Below are positions 16,970 through 25,078 of a stretch of DNA of 60,243 bases, piece after piece. Below the pieces are notes generated by a model. It was not told the DNA's origin and did not search any database. It saw only the letters and a list, made by a program, of their open reading frames with translations. Position numbers and translations under genes: made by a program. Location of the stretch: positions 1 to 60,243 of the forward strand of contig JAEWXF010000032.1 in NCBI GenBank assembly GCA_023396065.1. Direction: 5' to 3'. This DNA is from Methanobacteriota archaeon (GTDB taxonomy: Archaea > Halobacteriota > Methanomicrobia > Methanomicrobiales > Methanocorpusculaceae). Every line of letters begins with the position of its first letter. Position 1 is the first letter of the stretch.

Positions 16970-18295
16970 ATGTATGGTATGGATGTTGAAGGCTACGTAC
17001 GCCGCAACCTGCAGAAAAATGTTCCCGAAGAAGAAATCTGTGCAAAGCTTCAGGAACGAATTCTGGAAATAAAAAATATCGACCGGAATTTCTCGGGAGA
17101 GTTTGCCCGTGCCGTTCTGGAAGAAGTGAAAATCACCCACGGCCTGTCAGGAGACCTCTTTACCTACGAACATGCAGGAGTCACCATGGGCGAGTTCGGC
17201 GTCGGGTCCCGCGGCTCCGGAGATTTTTACGCTCATAGAAAAATTGCGGAAGTCATTGGAAAAACCTCAGCCGACGTCGGTGTAGACCAGATGGACGACG
17301 GAGGTGTCGTCGAAGCCGGAGGAAAATATATCATCGCAACCGTTGACGGCATGCACTCGCGGCTCTCCGACTTCCCCTACCTCGCAGGATTTCATGCAAC
17401 CCGGGCAACACTCCGCGATGTCTACGTGATGGGTGCCCGGCCCGTCGGCCTGATCTCCGACGTCCACATCGCCGACGACGGAGACGTAGCAAAACTTTTT
17501 GACTACACGGCAGGCATTACGACCGTCTCCGATGCCCTCGGAGTCCCGCTGATTGCCGGGTCCACCTTGCGTATCGGCGGGGACATGGTGATCGGAGACC
17601 GGATGACCGGATGTGTCGGCGTCGTCGGCGTCGCCGATCACGTAACCGCCCGCAAAGCAACCGCACCGGGTGACGTCCTTCTGATGACCGAAGGGTCCGG
17701 CGGCGGAACGATTGCAACCGCTGCCCTCTACTCAGGCAATGCGGACGTTGTCGACGAGACAATCAATCTGCATTTCCTCAAGGCCTGTGATGCCCTGATC
17801 CGGTCAGCGGTGTTCCCTCACATTCATGCCATGACCGACGTTACGAACGGCGGTCTTCGCGGGGATGTGTTCGAGATGGCGGAAACGGCAAAGTGTACGG
17901 TCGTCGTCGAGGATGCACCGCTTCGCGGTCTCGTAGCACCGAAGGTACTCGCACTCCTTGACAAGCTGGGAATCGATTACCTCGGTGTCAGTCTGGACGC
18001 CCTGCTGGTCGTAGCACCTCCGGCCTATGCGGATGAGATCATCGCAACAGTGGCAAAAGCCGGAGTCCGCATGGAACGTATCGGCTATGTCCGCGAAGGT
18101 CCGGGTATCTCCCGGTTGGTGAAGAACGGGGTCGAAGGTGAGTTCCAGCCGAAGTTCCGTGAAGCACCCTACACGCCGCTGAAGAAAGTGGTCGACCGGC
18201 CCGGCAGGGACTTTGACGAAATGAAGCAGGGAATCGACCGGGCAGCCGCAGCCGCACGGCAAAAGAAAGAACGGATGGTTGCCAGACTGAAATAA
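16970..18295 (+). CDS. AIR-synthase-related (PurM/HypE-fold) protein
   Basis: A 441-residue archaeal member of the PurM/HypE/SelD/ThiL ATP-binding superfamily. An N-terminal helical domain of about 70 residues (RRNLQKNVPEEEICAKLQER) precedes the core. The core contains DQMDDGGVVEAGG near 104, ATVDGMHSRLSDFPY near 121, a Gly-rich segment GDVLLMTEGSGGGTIAT and the second-domain motif MTDVTNGGLRGDVFEM near 288. The C-terminal 40 residues are basic and helical. Homologues in methanogens are often annotated as HypE-like, but the HypE C-terminal cysteine is not seen, so hydrogenase maturation is uncertain. It is divergent from thiD across about 105 bp. Confidence 0.75.
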   Translation: MYGMDVEGYVRRNLQKNVPEEEICAKLQERILEIKNIDRNFSGEFARAVLEEVKITHGLSGDLFTYEHAGVTMGEFGVGSRGSGDFYAHRKIAEVIGKTSADVGVDQMDDGGVVEAGGKYIIATVDGMHSRLSDFPYLAGFHATRATLRDVYVMGARPVGLISDVHIADDGDVAKLFDYTAGITTVSDALGVPLIAGSTLRIGGDMVIGDRMTGCVGVVGVADHVTARKATAPGDVLLMTEGSGGGTIATAALYSGNADVVDETINLHFLKACDALIRSAVFPHIHAMTDVTNGGLRGDVFEMAETAKCTVVVEDAPLRGLVAPKVLALLDKLGIDYLGVSLDALLVVAPPAYADEIIATVAKAGVRMERIGYVREGPGISRLVKNGVEGEFQPKFREAPYTPLKKVVDRPGRDFDEMKQGIDRAAAAARQKKERMVARLK

Positions 18296-18311
18296 AACCG
18301 GCCGGTTTCCA

Positions 18312-18329
18312 CACAGCTATAGTGCTGTG
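18312..18329 (+). promoter_or_regulatory. Palindrome over the likely uvrB TATA region
   Basis: A perfect inverted repeat, CACAGC-TATAGT-GCTGTG, is centred about 28 bp upstream of the uvrB ATG (18349). That is where an archaeal TATA box would sit for a leaderless message. A bound protein here would block TBP access, so this is a candidate operator. A terminator stem for the preceding gene is an alternative. Confidence 0.4.
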
Positions 18330-18348
18330 CGTCAAATATATCAGAATC

Positions 18349-20280
18349 ATGTCAGGAGTGTTTGAACTATCCTCAGAGTTTGCCCCGCGGGGATCCCAGC
18401 CCGAGGCAATCGCAGAGCTGACCGCCGGAATTCAGGATGGAGAACAGTATCAGACACTGCTCGGCGTAACCGGTTCAGGAAAAACATTCACCATTGCAAA
18501 CGTCATCGCCAACGTCCAGAAACCGACCCTCGTCCTCGCCCACAACAAAACACTCGCTGCACAGCTGTACAACGAGTTCAAAGAATTTTTTCCCAACAAT
18601 CATGTGGAGTACTTCATCTCCTACTATGATTACTATCAGCCTGAATCCTATATCGCCAAAAAAGATCAGTACATCGAAAAAGATGCCCAGATCAATCCGA
18701 AAATCGAGATGATGCGACTGGCGGCAACCGCCTCCCTTCTCTCGCATCCGGATACCATTATCGTTGCTTCCGTTTCCTGTATCTATGGTCTTGGCAACCC
18801 GGAAAACTTCCGCAACCTCGGATTTGAGCTGCGGTGCGGCCAGCAGATATCCCGCCGGGAGATACTGGAAAAGCTGATCGCCATCCTCTTTGAACGCAAC
18901 GATCTCGAACTCATGCCGAGCAGATTCCGGGTTAAAGGCGATACGATTGACCTCATTCCCGGTTACTTTAATGATATCATCCGAATCGAGATGTTCGGAG
19001 ACGAGATTGACCGGATCTCGGAAGTGGACAAAAACACCGGGAAAGAAAAGGAACGTCTTGAGTACTTCTACGTCTACCCGGCGCGGCACTTCGTGACTCC
19101 TGAGTCTGAGATGAAACGGTCCCTTGACTCGATTCGTGCCGAACTTGCCGAAGTCCTCGCAGAAAACAAACTGGACGATCTCTCGGCCCATCGTCTGCGG
19201 CAGAGAACCCAGTATGATCTTGAGATGATTGAAGAAACCGGTTCCTGTAAAGGCATTGAAAATTACTCCCGACACTTTGACGGGCGGAAAGCCGGGGAAA
19301 AACCATTCTGCCTGCTGGACTACTTCCCGGATGATTTTCTGATGGTTATCGATGAAAGTCACCAGTCACTTCCGCAGGTCCGCGGTATGTACAACGGGGA
19401 TCACTCCCGCAAGGTCTCTTTAGTAGAGTACGGATTCCGCCTGCCGAGTGCATTTGACAACCGGCCGCTGAAGTTTCCTGAGTTTGAGCAGTACATGCAT
19501 CAGGTCATCTTTGTCTCGGCAACACCGGGAGAGTATGAACTGACGCATACGGACGGCGTTGTGGAACAGATCATCCGGCCGACCGGACTGGTGGATCCGG
19601 TCGTGGAAATCAGACCTATTGCCGGGCAGACCGAGGATCTCATCCGGGAGATTGAGGCGGTTATCGCCCGGGGAGACCGGGCATTGGTCACCACACTCAC
19701 CAAAAAACTGGCCGAGGAGCTCACCGAATACCTCGCAAGGCAGGGTATCAAAACCCGGTATCTCCACTCTGAAATTCAGTCACTGGAACGTACGGAACTG
19801 ATCCGGCAACTCAGACTCGGAATGTTCGATGTTCTGGTCGGCATCAACCTCCTCAGAGAAGGTCTGGATATTCCTGAGGTAGGATTCATCGGGATTCTGG
19901 ATGCGGACAAGGAGGGCTTCCTGCGGGATGCCCGGAGTCTGATTCAGATTATCGGCAGAGCGGCACGTAACGCGGATTCCCGGGTTGTTTTGTATGCGGA
20001 TGTCGTTACAGAGTCAATGCGGACCGCCATGTCGGAGACTGCACGCCGCCGCGAGCTGCAGATTGCCTTTAACACGCAGCACGGCATCGTGCCGCAGACC
20101 ATTAAGAAGCCGGTCCGGGAAAAGGAGATTGACATCAAAGATATCAAACATCTGCCGAAGTCCGAAATTCCGAACCTGATCATCGAACTGGAAGCGGAGA
20201 TGAAAGCGGCAGCCGCGGCTCTCGATTTTGAGCGGGCGATTGAACTGCGTGACCGGGTGAAGGCGCTGCAGGAAAAATAA
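18349..20280 (+). CDS. uvrB: Excinuclease ABC subunit B
   Basis: Damage-verifying helicase-like subunit of bacterial-type nucleotide excision repair, 643 residues. Walker A is GVTGSGKTFT near 38. The beta-hairpin that inserts into DNA contains YYDYYQPESYI near 90. The DEAD-like box is IDESHQSLPQ near 338, helicase motif VI is IGRAARN near 545, and a C-terminal UVR motif (EAEMKAAAAALDFERAIELRD) binds UvrC or UvrA. I chose ATG 18349 because MSGVFELSSEF matches family N-termini; an upstream frame start adds nine untypical residues. uvrA and uvrC are not in this window. Bacterial uvr genes in mesophilic methanogens are known transfers. Confidence 0.96.
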   Translation: MSGVFELSSEFAPRGSQPEAIAELTAGIQDGEQYQTLLGVTGSGKTFTIANVIANVQKPTLVLAHNKTLAAQLYNEFKEFFPNNHVEYFISYYDYYQPESYIAKKDQYIEKDAQINPKIEMMRLAATASLLSHPDTIIVASVSCIYGLGNPENFRNLGFELRCGQQISRREILEKLIAILFERNDLELMPSRFRVKGDTIDLIPGYFNDIIRIEMFGDEIDRISEVDKNTGKEKERLEYFYVYPARHFVTPESEMKRSLDSIRAELAEVLAENKLDDLSAHRLRQRTQYDLEMIEETGSCKGIENYSRHFDGRKAGEKPFCLLDYFPDDFLMVIDESHQSLPQVRGMYNGDHSRKVSLVEYGFRLPSAFDNRPLKFPEFEQYMHQVIFVSATPGEYELTHTDGVVEQIIRPTGLVDPVVEIRPIAGQTEDLIREIEAVIARGDRALVTTLTKKLAEELTEYLARQGIKTRYLHSEIQSLERTELIRQLRLGMFDVLVGINLLREGLDIPEVGFIGILDADKEGFLRDARSLIQIIGRAARNADSRVVLYADVVTESMRTAMSETARRRELQIAFNTQHGIVPQTIKKPVREKEIDIKDIKHLPKSEIPNLIIELEAEMKAAAAALDFERAIELRDRVKALQEK

Positions 20281-20538
20281 TTATTCTTTCATCCGGATTT
20301 TGTAAAATTTTCCGTCGGATGCGTAGCGGGCAAGACTTCCGTCCTCCATCTGGTACACCTGCCCGACCACAAAGGCGGCATTTTCCTCAGCGGCCTCAAG
20401 CATCAGTTCCTGTTTTTTACTGAGCAGCCGCTTTCCCCGCTTCTCTTCGTACCGGGAGATCAGATAAATTACGGCCAGACAGCCGAGGATCATCACGCCC
20501 AGTATCAGCCAGTTGACCATTCCGGGATCCATACTCAT
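20281..20538 (-). CDS. Small single-pass membrane protein
   Basis: An 85-residue protein with one membrane helix at about 8-26 (VNWLILGVMILGCLAVIYLI). A basic charged segment (RYEEKRGKRLLSKKQE) follows, then a C-terminal soluble part with beta-type residues (FVVGQVYQMEDGSLARY). No family is recognised. It converges on uvrB with adjacent stop codons and no intervening bases. That tight convergence leaves no separate terminators and may allow antisense interplay (inference). Confidence 0.65.
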   Translation of the reverse strand: MSMDPGMVNWLILGVMILGCLAVIYLISRYEEKRGKRLLSKKQELMLEAAEENAAFVVGQVYQMEDGSLARYASDGKFYKIRMKE

Positions 20539-20620
20539 ACTGCTTGAATGATTTATCCGGGAGCGGTCTTAAAAGTAATGGGTACTAATGACACCATGTG
20601 CCATGCTAACCTTTGTCAGA

Positions 20621-20677
20621 TTTTTTATACTGAAACGTCCAATAGAGTGAGGCATCAATGTCCCGAATTTCCGGGAC
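20621..20677 (+). promoter_or_regulatory. amtB: amtB promoter with leader palindrome
   Basis: A TATA-like ttttttatac at 20621-20630 lies 68 bp before the amtB start, predicting a leader of about 45 nt. In that leader, GTCCCG-AATTTC-CGGGAC (20660-20677) is a perfect 6-bp inverted repeat with a 6-bp spacer. Its size resembles nitrogen-repressor operators of methanogens (paired half-sites with a 6-bp gap), but the half-site differs from the known GGAA/TTCC or GGTA/TACC types, so the assignment is tentative. Confidence 0.4.
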
Positions 20678-20697
20678 TCTGACGGGGTATTTTCACT

Positions 20698-21897
20698 ATG
20701 ATCGATACCGGCTCTGTTGCGTGGGTTCTTGCATCCACGGCATTAGTATTACTTATGACTCCGGCCCTCGGCCTGTTTTACGGGGGTATGGTCCGCAAAA
20801 AGAATTTTCTTTCCGTTTTAATGCTGGTATTCGCATCACTGATGATTGTCATTCTCCAGTGGTTCCTGCTTGGATACTCTCTGGTGTTCGGCACAACGCA
20901 GCTTGGCATTATCGGCGGTCTGGAACATCTCGGTCTGGCGGGTGTGGGATTTGAGACAGTACGCGGTCTGGAGATTCCTGATCTATTGTTTGCGGCGTTT
21001 CAGATGACTTTTGCCGGTCTCACGCTCGCAATTATTGTCTCAGGTGTTGCGGAACGTATCCGGTTTGAAGCGTTTCTGATCTTTGGTCTGCTGTGGACAA
21101 CATTTGTCTACGATCCGATTGCCCACTGGCTCTGGGGCGGCGGATGGCTGGCACAGCTGGGAGCTCTCGATTATGCAGGAGGAACGGTTGTACATATCAG
21201 CGCAGGTTTTGGTGCTCTGGCCCTGGCAATTTACATCGGAAAACGGTCCGGGTTCGGGGTACACAACCTTAATCCGCAGAATATTCCGATGACCTTCTTT
21301 GCCGGCGGTGTTCTGCTGTTCGGCTGGATGGGATTTAACGGCGGGAGTGCACTGGCCGCAAATGATCTGGCGATTCACGCGATTATGGTTACGCTGATCT
21401 CAGCTGCCGCGGGTACGATTTCATGGATGATTGTGAACTGGCGGCACGGAAAACCAAGTTCCCTCGGTTTTGTGTCGGGAACGATTGCAGGTCTTGGTGC
21501 AATTACTCCTGCGGCCGGGTTTGTGAATCTGTGGGCCGCACTTCTGATCGGTTTGGTGGCCGGAGTTCTCTGTTACTATGCACTGCTGTGGCGTGTCCGG
21601 CAGAAGTTTGATGAGAGTCTGGATGCCTGGGCAGTTCATGGTGTCGGTGGGTTCTGGGGCACGATTGCCTGCGGTATCTTTGCGGTATCTTCAGTGGGAG
21701 GGATATCCGGACTTCTCGAAGGAAACGCATATCTCCTGGGCGTCCAGATTCTGGACGCGGTGGTGACTGCGGCATTTGCATTCGGAGCCACCTATCTGCT
21801 TGCGTGGATTGTGGATAAAACGATTGGTCTCCGCGTCACGGAAGATGAGGAGTACATCGGTCTGGATCTGACGCAGCACGGTGAGATGGTCACCTGA
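20698..21897 (+). CDS. amtB: Ammonium transporter, Amt family
   Basis: Trimeric membrane channel for ammonium, 399 residues, with about 11 predicted membrane helices. The pore twin histidines are in TVVHISAGFG (near 164) and WAVHGVGGFWG (near 311); the signature region around GLFYGGMVRKKN (24-35) and FAAFQMTFAGLT is also present. The N-terminus begins directly with the first helix, without a cleaved signal. Unusually, no glnK (PII) gene follows; the next gene, pfdB, is on the opposite strand after a hairpin. Regulation by nitrogen status is likely given the leader palindrome. Confidence 0.95.
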   Translation: MIDTGSVAWVLASTALVLLMTPALGLFYGGMVRKKNFLSVLMLVFASLMIVILQWFLLGYSLVFGTTQLGIIGGLEHLGLAGVGFETVRGLEIPDLLFAAFQMTFAGLTLAIIVSGVAERIRFEAFLIFGLLWTTFVYDPIAHWLWGGGWLAQLGALDYAGGTVVHISAGFGALALAIYIGKRSGFGVHNLNPQNIPMTFFAGGVLLFGWMGFNGGSALAANDLAIHAIMVTLISAAAGTISWMIVNWRHGKPSSLGFVSGTIAGLGAITPAAGFVNLWAALLIGLVAGVLCYYALLWRVRQKFDESLDAWAVHGVGGFWGTIACGIFAVSSVGGISGLLEGNAYLLGVQILDAVVTAAFAFGATYLLAWIVDKTIGLRVTEDEEYIGLDLTQHGEMVT

Positions 21898-21911
21898 ATT
21901 GGGTCATCTCA

Positions 21912-21941
21912 TCCCTTTCCCCATTCAAGCTGTGAAAGGGA
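21912..21941. terminator. Hairpin between convergent amtB and pfdB
   Basis: An 8-bp perfect inverted repeat, TCCCTTTC/GAAAGGGA (21912-21919 and 21934-21941), with a 14-nt loop, 15 bp after the amtB stop. Followed on the + strand by an A-rich stretch (about 21990-22010). Candidate bidirectional terminator. Confidence 0.4.
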
Positions 21942-22024
21942 GTGGAGAATACATACAAAAACCACAGCTTTTCGAACCGGGTTCAAGTGAAATCGTAAAA
22001 AAAAGAATTGCTGGACAGTCCGGC

Positions 22025-22405
22025 TTACTGAGCGGTCGGAACAGATCCAGAACCTGCAATCGCATCCTGAATCTGTTTCTGTAACTGTCCTGCCTTCGTC
22101 GTCATCGCCTTCTCCTGTTTGTCCAGCGAAGAAATACGAAGCTCCAGAGAGTCGACCTTCTCCTGAAGATCCGCCGCAACCACTGACTTCTCTTTCTGTA
22201 TCAGAATGGACCCTGCCGATGCAAACACCACTGCATTATCCGCAACCGCGGCAAGCTCCTCCTGCGCGCGTTTTGTCTCGCGAAGGGTCATCTCATACTG
22301 CATCTTCTGTGACGATACCTGCTGCAGCTGCTGCTGAATCTGCTGAAACATTGCCAGCTGCTGTTGAATCTGCGGAGGAATTCCTCCTGCCTGTGGATTT
22401 ACCAT
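22025..22405 (-). CDS. pfdB: Prefoldin subunit beta
   Basis: Beta subunit of the hexameric prefoldin chaperone that holds unfolded proteins for the thermosome. It has 126 residues. The two coiled-coil arms are visible: QIQQQLAMFQQIQQQLQQ (about 12-29) and a second helix around VDSLELRISSLDKQEKAMT. The central hairpin contains DNAVVFASAGSILIQ. A Gly/Ala/Thr-rich tail follows. It is the last gene of the leftward ribosome/proteasome superoperon, 7 bp after pcc1. Confidence 0.93.
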   Translation of the reverse strand: MVNPQAGGIPPQIQQQLAMFQQIQQQLQQVSSQKMQYEMTLRETKRAQEELAAVADNAVVFASAGSILIQKEKSVVAADLQEKVDSLELRISSLDKQEKAMTTKAGQLQKQIQDAIAGSGSVPTAQ

Positions 22406-22412
22406 TTTGTTG

Positions 22413-22655
22413 TTACAACTCCAGAATCTCTTTACTCACATTGACCAGCCGCAGCCACATGTTCAGTGAAGCCCGGAGCGCAGACACATCCTCCGCTTCC
22501 ACCGTCAGCGTAACCGCTTCCGCATCATGCGACAACAGAACGCGGGACCGGTCACCCGGATCCGATCCTGCCTCCGGTGCAAGCACCGCATGCAGAACAT
22601 CCGCATACGGGCACACAAACCGGAACACCGCCGTGTGCGGCCGGAACGAGTTCAC
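22413..22655 (-). CDS. pcc1: KEOPS complex subunit Pcc1
   Basis: An 80-residue protein matching the Pcc1 subunit of KEOPS, which makes threonylcarbamoyl-adenosine at tRNA position 37. The family ending VTLTVEAEDVSALRASLNMW LRLV is recognisable at about 48-71 (written here with a break), and the N-terminal strand region FRFVCPYADVLHAVLAPE also fits. The start overlaps the end of the Brix gene by 4 bp. Other KEOPS genes (kae1-bud32, cgi121) are not in the window. Confidence 0.87.
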   Translation of the reverse strand: MNSFRPHTAVFRFVCPYADVLHAVLAPEAGSDPGDRSRVLLSHDAEAVTLTVEAEDVSALRASLNMWLRLVNVSKEILEL

Positions 22656-23053
22656 ACCATCACCTGCAGAACATACTGCATCTTCTGCGTACCGCAGAAC
22701 ACAATCGGTCCCGGTGCGTTCTCATCAAAGAGCATCTTCACATGCGGCGAGAGCGCATCGAACAGTTCCCGTTCCCGGGTCAGGAACCCCGAAAAAAAGG
22801 GACCCGTCCGCTCACTTTCCAGCACATTCGTAATCAGCATGGAAAAAACGATCTCACCGTTTACCGTCAGATCAAAAAGCGGACCCTTCCGTTTCGAACC
22901 TGACAGAAAAATAATTTCAGGGTCTTCGGCGCCCATTGTCCGAAGACCAGCCTTACCCCGCTGAACATACGAAAGACTCAGCGCAAAGGCTATCTCCTTT
23001 GCAAGCTTCCGCACCTCTGGTGCCGGTTTGCGCGATGAAGTAACGAATGTCAT
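22652..23053 (-). CDS. Brix-domain ribosome biogenesis protein
   Basis: A 133-residue archaeal Brix/IMP4-like protein, probably an RNA-binding factor in ribosomal subunit assembly. The Brix start TFVTSSRKPAPEVRKLAKEI is at residues 2-21, and the central segment LFDLTVNGEIVFSMLI also fits. It is shorter than typical archaeal Brix proteins (about 150-200 residues), though the usual C-terminal strand (IVFCGTQKMQYVLQVMV) is retained. It overlaps rpoP (ATGA) and pcc1 by 4 bp each, showing tight coupling within the superoperon. Confidence 0.82.
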   Translation of the reverse strand: MTFVTSSRKPAPEVRKLAKEIAFALSLSYVQRGKAGLRTMGAEDPEIIFLSGSKRKGPLFDLTVNGEIVFSMLITNVLESERTGPFFSGFLTRERELFDALSPHVKMLFDENAPGPIVFCGTQKMQYVLQVMV

Positions 23054-23181
23054 CTGGCCTTCAGTGACTTCACACCGGAACCGCGCGCCTTAAAGAGAAT
23101 ACGGTGTCCGCAGTAGGGACAGCGGACATTCGCATCAATCTCAACTGTCTGTTTACAGCGGGCGCACTTATAACTGGCCAT
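23050..23181 (-). CDS. rpoP: DNA-directed RNA polymerase subunit P (Rpo12)
   Basis: A 43-residue zinc protein of the archaeal RNA polymerase assembly platform, homologous to eukaryotic Rpb12. It begins MASYKCARCKQTVEIDANVR, followed by CPYCGHRILFKAR, so the Cys pairs are C6/C9 and C21/C24. The family's C-terminal KARG motif is present. It lies 5 bp downstream of rpl37ae and overlaps the Brix gene by 4 bp, the standard archaeal order. Confidence 0.95.
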   Translation of the reverse strand: MASYKCARCKQTVEIDANVRCPYCGHRILFKARGSGVKSLKAR

Positions 23182-23186
23182 TCAGC

Positions 23187-23471
23187 TTAAACTCCCTTAG
23201 TCTCGATCGAACGAAGGACGACTTTCAGGGACGGGGTCTGCGGAACATATGCACCGCCGGCATACTTGTAGCCGCACTTTTTGCATTCCCAGATGCCGGT
23301 ACCCACACGCTTCACAGCAACCGTGTCGCACATCGGACACAGATGCTTTGCGCGGGAAATCTTCTCACTCTCATTGACCATCTTGCGTGCAAAACGGCCA
23401 TATCTCGGACCAAAACGTCCGGCACTGCCGGTGACGCGTCCCTTTGCTACATGCTTGTTCTTGGATGCCAT
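23187..23471 (-). CDS. rpl37ae: Ribosomal protein L37Ae (eL43)
   Basis: A large-subunit ribosomal protein of 94 residues with a C4 zinc ribbon: CPMC at about 45-48 and CKKC at about 63-66. The basic N-terminus (ASKNKHVAKGRVTGSAGRFG) and GRFARKMVNE fit the family. rpoP follows 5 bp downstream. Upstream, the next gene is sbds; the exosome genes rrp4, rrp41 and rrp42 that often intervene are absent. Confidence 0.95.
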   Translation of the reverse strand: MASKNKHVAKGRVTGSAGRFGPRYGRFARKMVNESEKISRAKHLCPMCDTVAVKRVGTGIWECKKCGYKYAGGAYVPQTPSLKVVLRSIETKGV

Positions 23472-23521
23472 AAGTATTCCTCAGAAATATCTATTATCAT
23501 TAGTTCTCTAACTTTTTAACC

Positions 23522-24226
23522 TTATTCCAGGATCTTCAGTTGGGCGTCCCCTTTCGCGGCATGATTCGCCAGATTGAAAAACTCCTCCTGCATACCGGCC
23601 GGGATTTTCACCACACAGATCCAGGACCCGTCATTCTGCCACTCATTCTTTTCCAGAGTAACATACGGAGCACCGGCCACCGCCGCATACCCCCGGGATG
23701 CAAAGTCCATCGGAAACCGGACTGCAATTCTCCGTTCCTCAAACCGGATCGGCAGAATCGGACGAAGCGCCTTCACCGTCTCCTTAACCAGATCATCCAC
23801 TGATTTGAACGGGTCAAAATTAATCCTGACCTCTTCCAGTGCCAGCTCAATCCGGGTAACCGGATGCGGCAAACCTGTCTGAGGGTTCACAGCATTCCGT
23901 GCAATAAATGCAATGACTCTGCGGCGCTTCTCCTCCATTAAGTGACGACGCTGCTCCGTGGTAAGGTGGATCTCTCCTTTGAGGATAATCTGCTTTGCGA
24001 TATCCTCAAATCCTGTCGTCTTAAAGACCTTCTGAAGGTCTTCATCCGGAGACTTATCGCCGTGCGATGCGTTTTCATAAACATACAGCGCGGCAACTGC
24101 ATCTTCAATAGCGATACTTTCATCACCATGGCGCATTTTGTCTGCAAGTTCCGGATCAACCAGAATCTCAAACTTCAAACCATGCGTTTCCAGTCGTGCA
24201 ACAACAGCATCATCCAGGGAAATCAT
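23522..24226 (-). CDS. SBDS ribosome maturation protein
   Basis: A 234-residue archaeal orthologue of the Shwachman-Bodian-Diamond protein, needed for release of the anti-association factor aIF6 from the large subunit. The N-terminal FYSH domain includes GLKFEILVDPELADK (about 16-30). The helical middle domain includes KGEIHLTTEQRRHLMEEKRRR, and the ferredoxin-like C-terminal domain starts near 165. I use ATG 24226, preceded by GAGGTGA, rather than an upstream in-frame ATG at 24292 inside psmA. It lies 10 bp downstream of psmA. Confidence 0.94.
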   Translation of the reverse strand: MISLDDAVVARLETHGLKFEILVDPELADKMRHGDESIAIEDAVAALYVYENASHGDKSPDEDLQKVFKTTGFEDIAKQIILKGEIHLTTEQRRHLMEEKRRRVIAFIARNAVNPQTGLPHPVTRIELALEEVRINFDPFKSVDDLVKETVKALRPILPIRFEERRIAVRFPMDFASRGYAAVAGAPYVTLEKNEWQNDGSWICVVKIPAGMQEEFFNLANHAAKGDAQLKILE

Positions 24227-24236
24227 ACCGGTCACC

Positions 24237-25076
24237 TCACTCTGCATCCATCGCAGTGTCGGATTTCGGAGTGGATTTACTGAACTTTGCAACTGCGACC
24301 CTGACCTCTTCCGGATTCAGCTTCCTGAACGGCAACATGGAGATCTTGCCGGCAGCCGGAGTCTCAGTACCTTTCTTTGCGACAGTCTTTTTCTTCGGCG
24401 CGTAGGATCCGGCAATCCCGATCTCAACGGTATTGACGTCAAACTTACCTTCAGTAGCGGTGTGCAGGGCTTTGAGACCGAGCAGAATCGCATCCTCTGC
24501 AGAGAGAGAGTCTTTGTACTCCTCTTCAAACAGTTTCATGACAGCAGGCCGGCCGATACCGATACCGGTTGCAGTGTACTCCAGCAGAGTCCCTGACGGA
24601 TCGGTCTCAAAGAGGCGGTACTGCGGACCGTCCGCACAGTTTTCCACACCAGCAATCAGCAGAGCAGTGCCGTACGGGCGTGCGCCGCCGAACAGAGTGT
24701 AGGTCTGCATATGGTCGCAGAGTTTTTTGGCGAGCGTTTCAACGTCGATGGGTTCGCCGTAACTGACACGGTTGATCTGTGCTTCAACTCGGGCACGGTC
24801 AACCAGAGCGCGGGCATCTCCGACGAGGCCGGAGGAAGCGACACCGATGTGTTCGTCGATCTTGAAAATCTTCTCAATGGACGAAGGTTCCAGAAGACGG
24901 GAACTTACCCGTTTATCGACGAGGAGGACAACGCCTGTTTTACATTTGATACCGACGGCGGTCGTACCGCGTTTGACTGCCTCCCTGGCGTATTCAACCT
25001 GATAAAGACGTCCGTCGGGGGAAAACATCGTGATGGCACGATCGTAACCCCCCATCTGGTATTGTTGTGGCTGCAT
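24237..25076 (-). CDS. psmA: Proteasome alpha subunit
   Basis: Structural and gating subunit of the 20S proteasome. The family start QQYQMGGYDRAITMFSPDGR (gate residues and helix H0) is at the N-terminus, with YAREAVKRGTTAVGIKC next. At 279 residues it is about 30-40 longer than many archaeal alpha subunits. The extra part is a Lys/Pro/Thr-rich segment near 232-250 (APKKKTVAKKGTETPA) followed by a helical tail. That tail may affect binding of the PAN ATPase or localisation (inference). It is cotranscribed with rnp2 (2-bp gap) and sbds. Confidence 0.95.
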   Translation of the reverse strand: MQPQQYQMGGYDRAITMFSPDGRLYQVEYAREAVKRGTTAVGIKCKTGVVLLVDKRVSSRLLEPSSIEKIFKIDEHIGVASSGLVGDARALVDRARVEAQINRVSYGEPIDVETLAKKLCDHMQTYTLFGGARPYGTALLIAGVENCADGPQYRLFETDPSGTLLEYTATGIGIGRPAVMKLFEEEYKDSLSAEDAILLGLKALHTATEGKFDVNTVEIGIAGSYAPKKKTVAKKGTETPAAGKISMLPFRKLNPEEVRVAVAKFSKSTPKSDTAMDAE

Positions 25077-25078
25077 GG

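Noticed and set aside
18475..19362. Long minus-strand frame inside uvrB
   Set aside because: A shadow of the uvrB coding frame; UvrB motifs are unambiguous on the plus strand.
20581..20600. GGTAC-TAATG-ACACC upstream of amtB as an NrpR-type operator
   Set aside because: Only the outer GGT/ACC bases are symmetric, and the known GGTA-N6-TACC pattern is not met.
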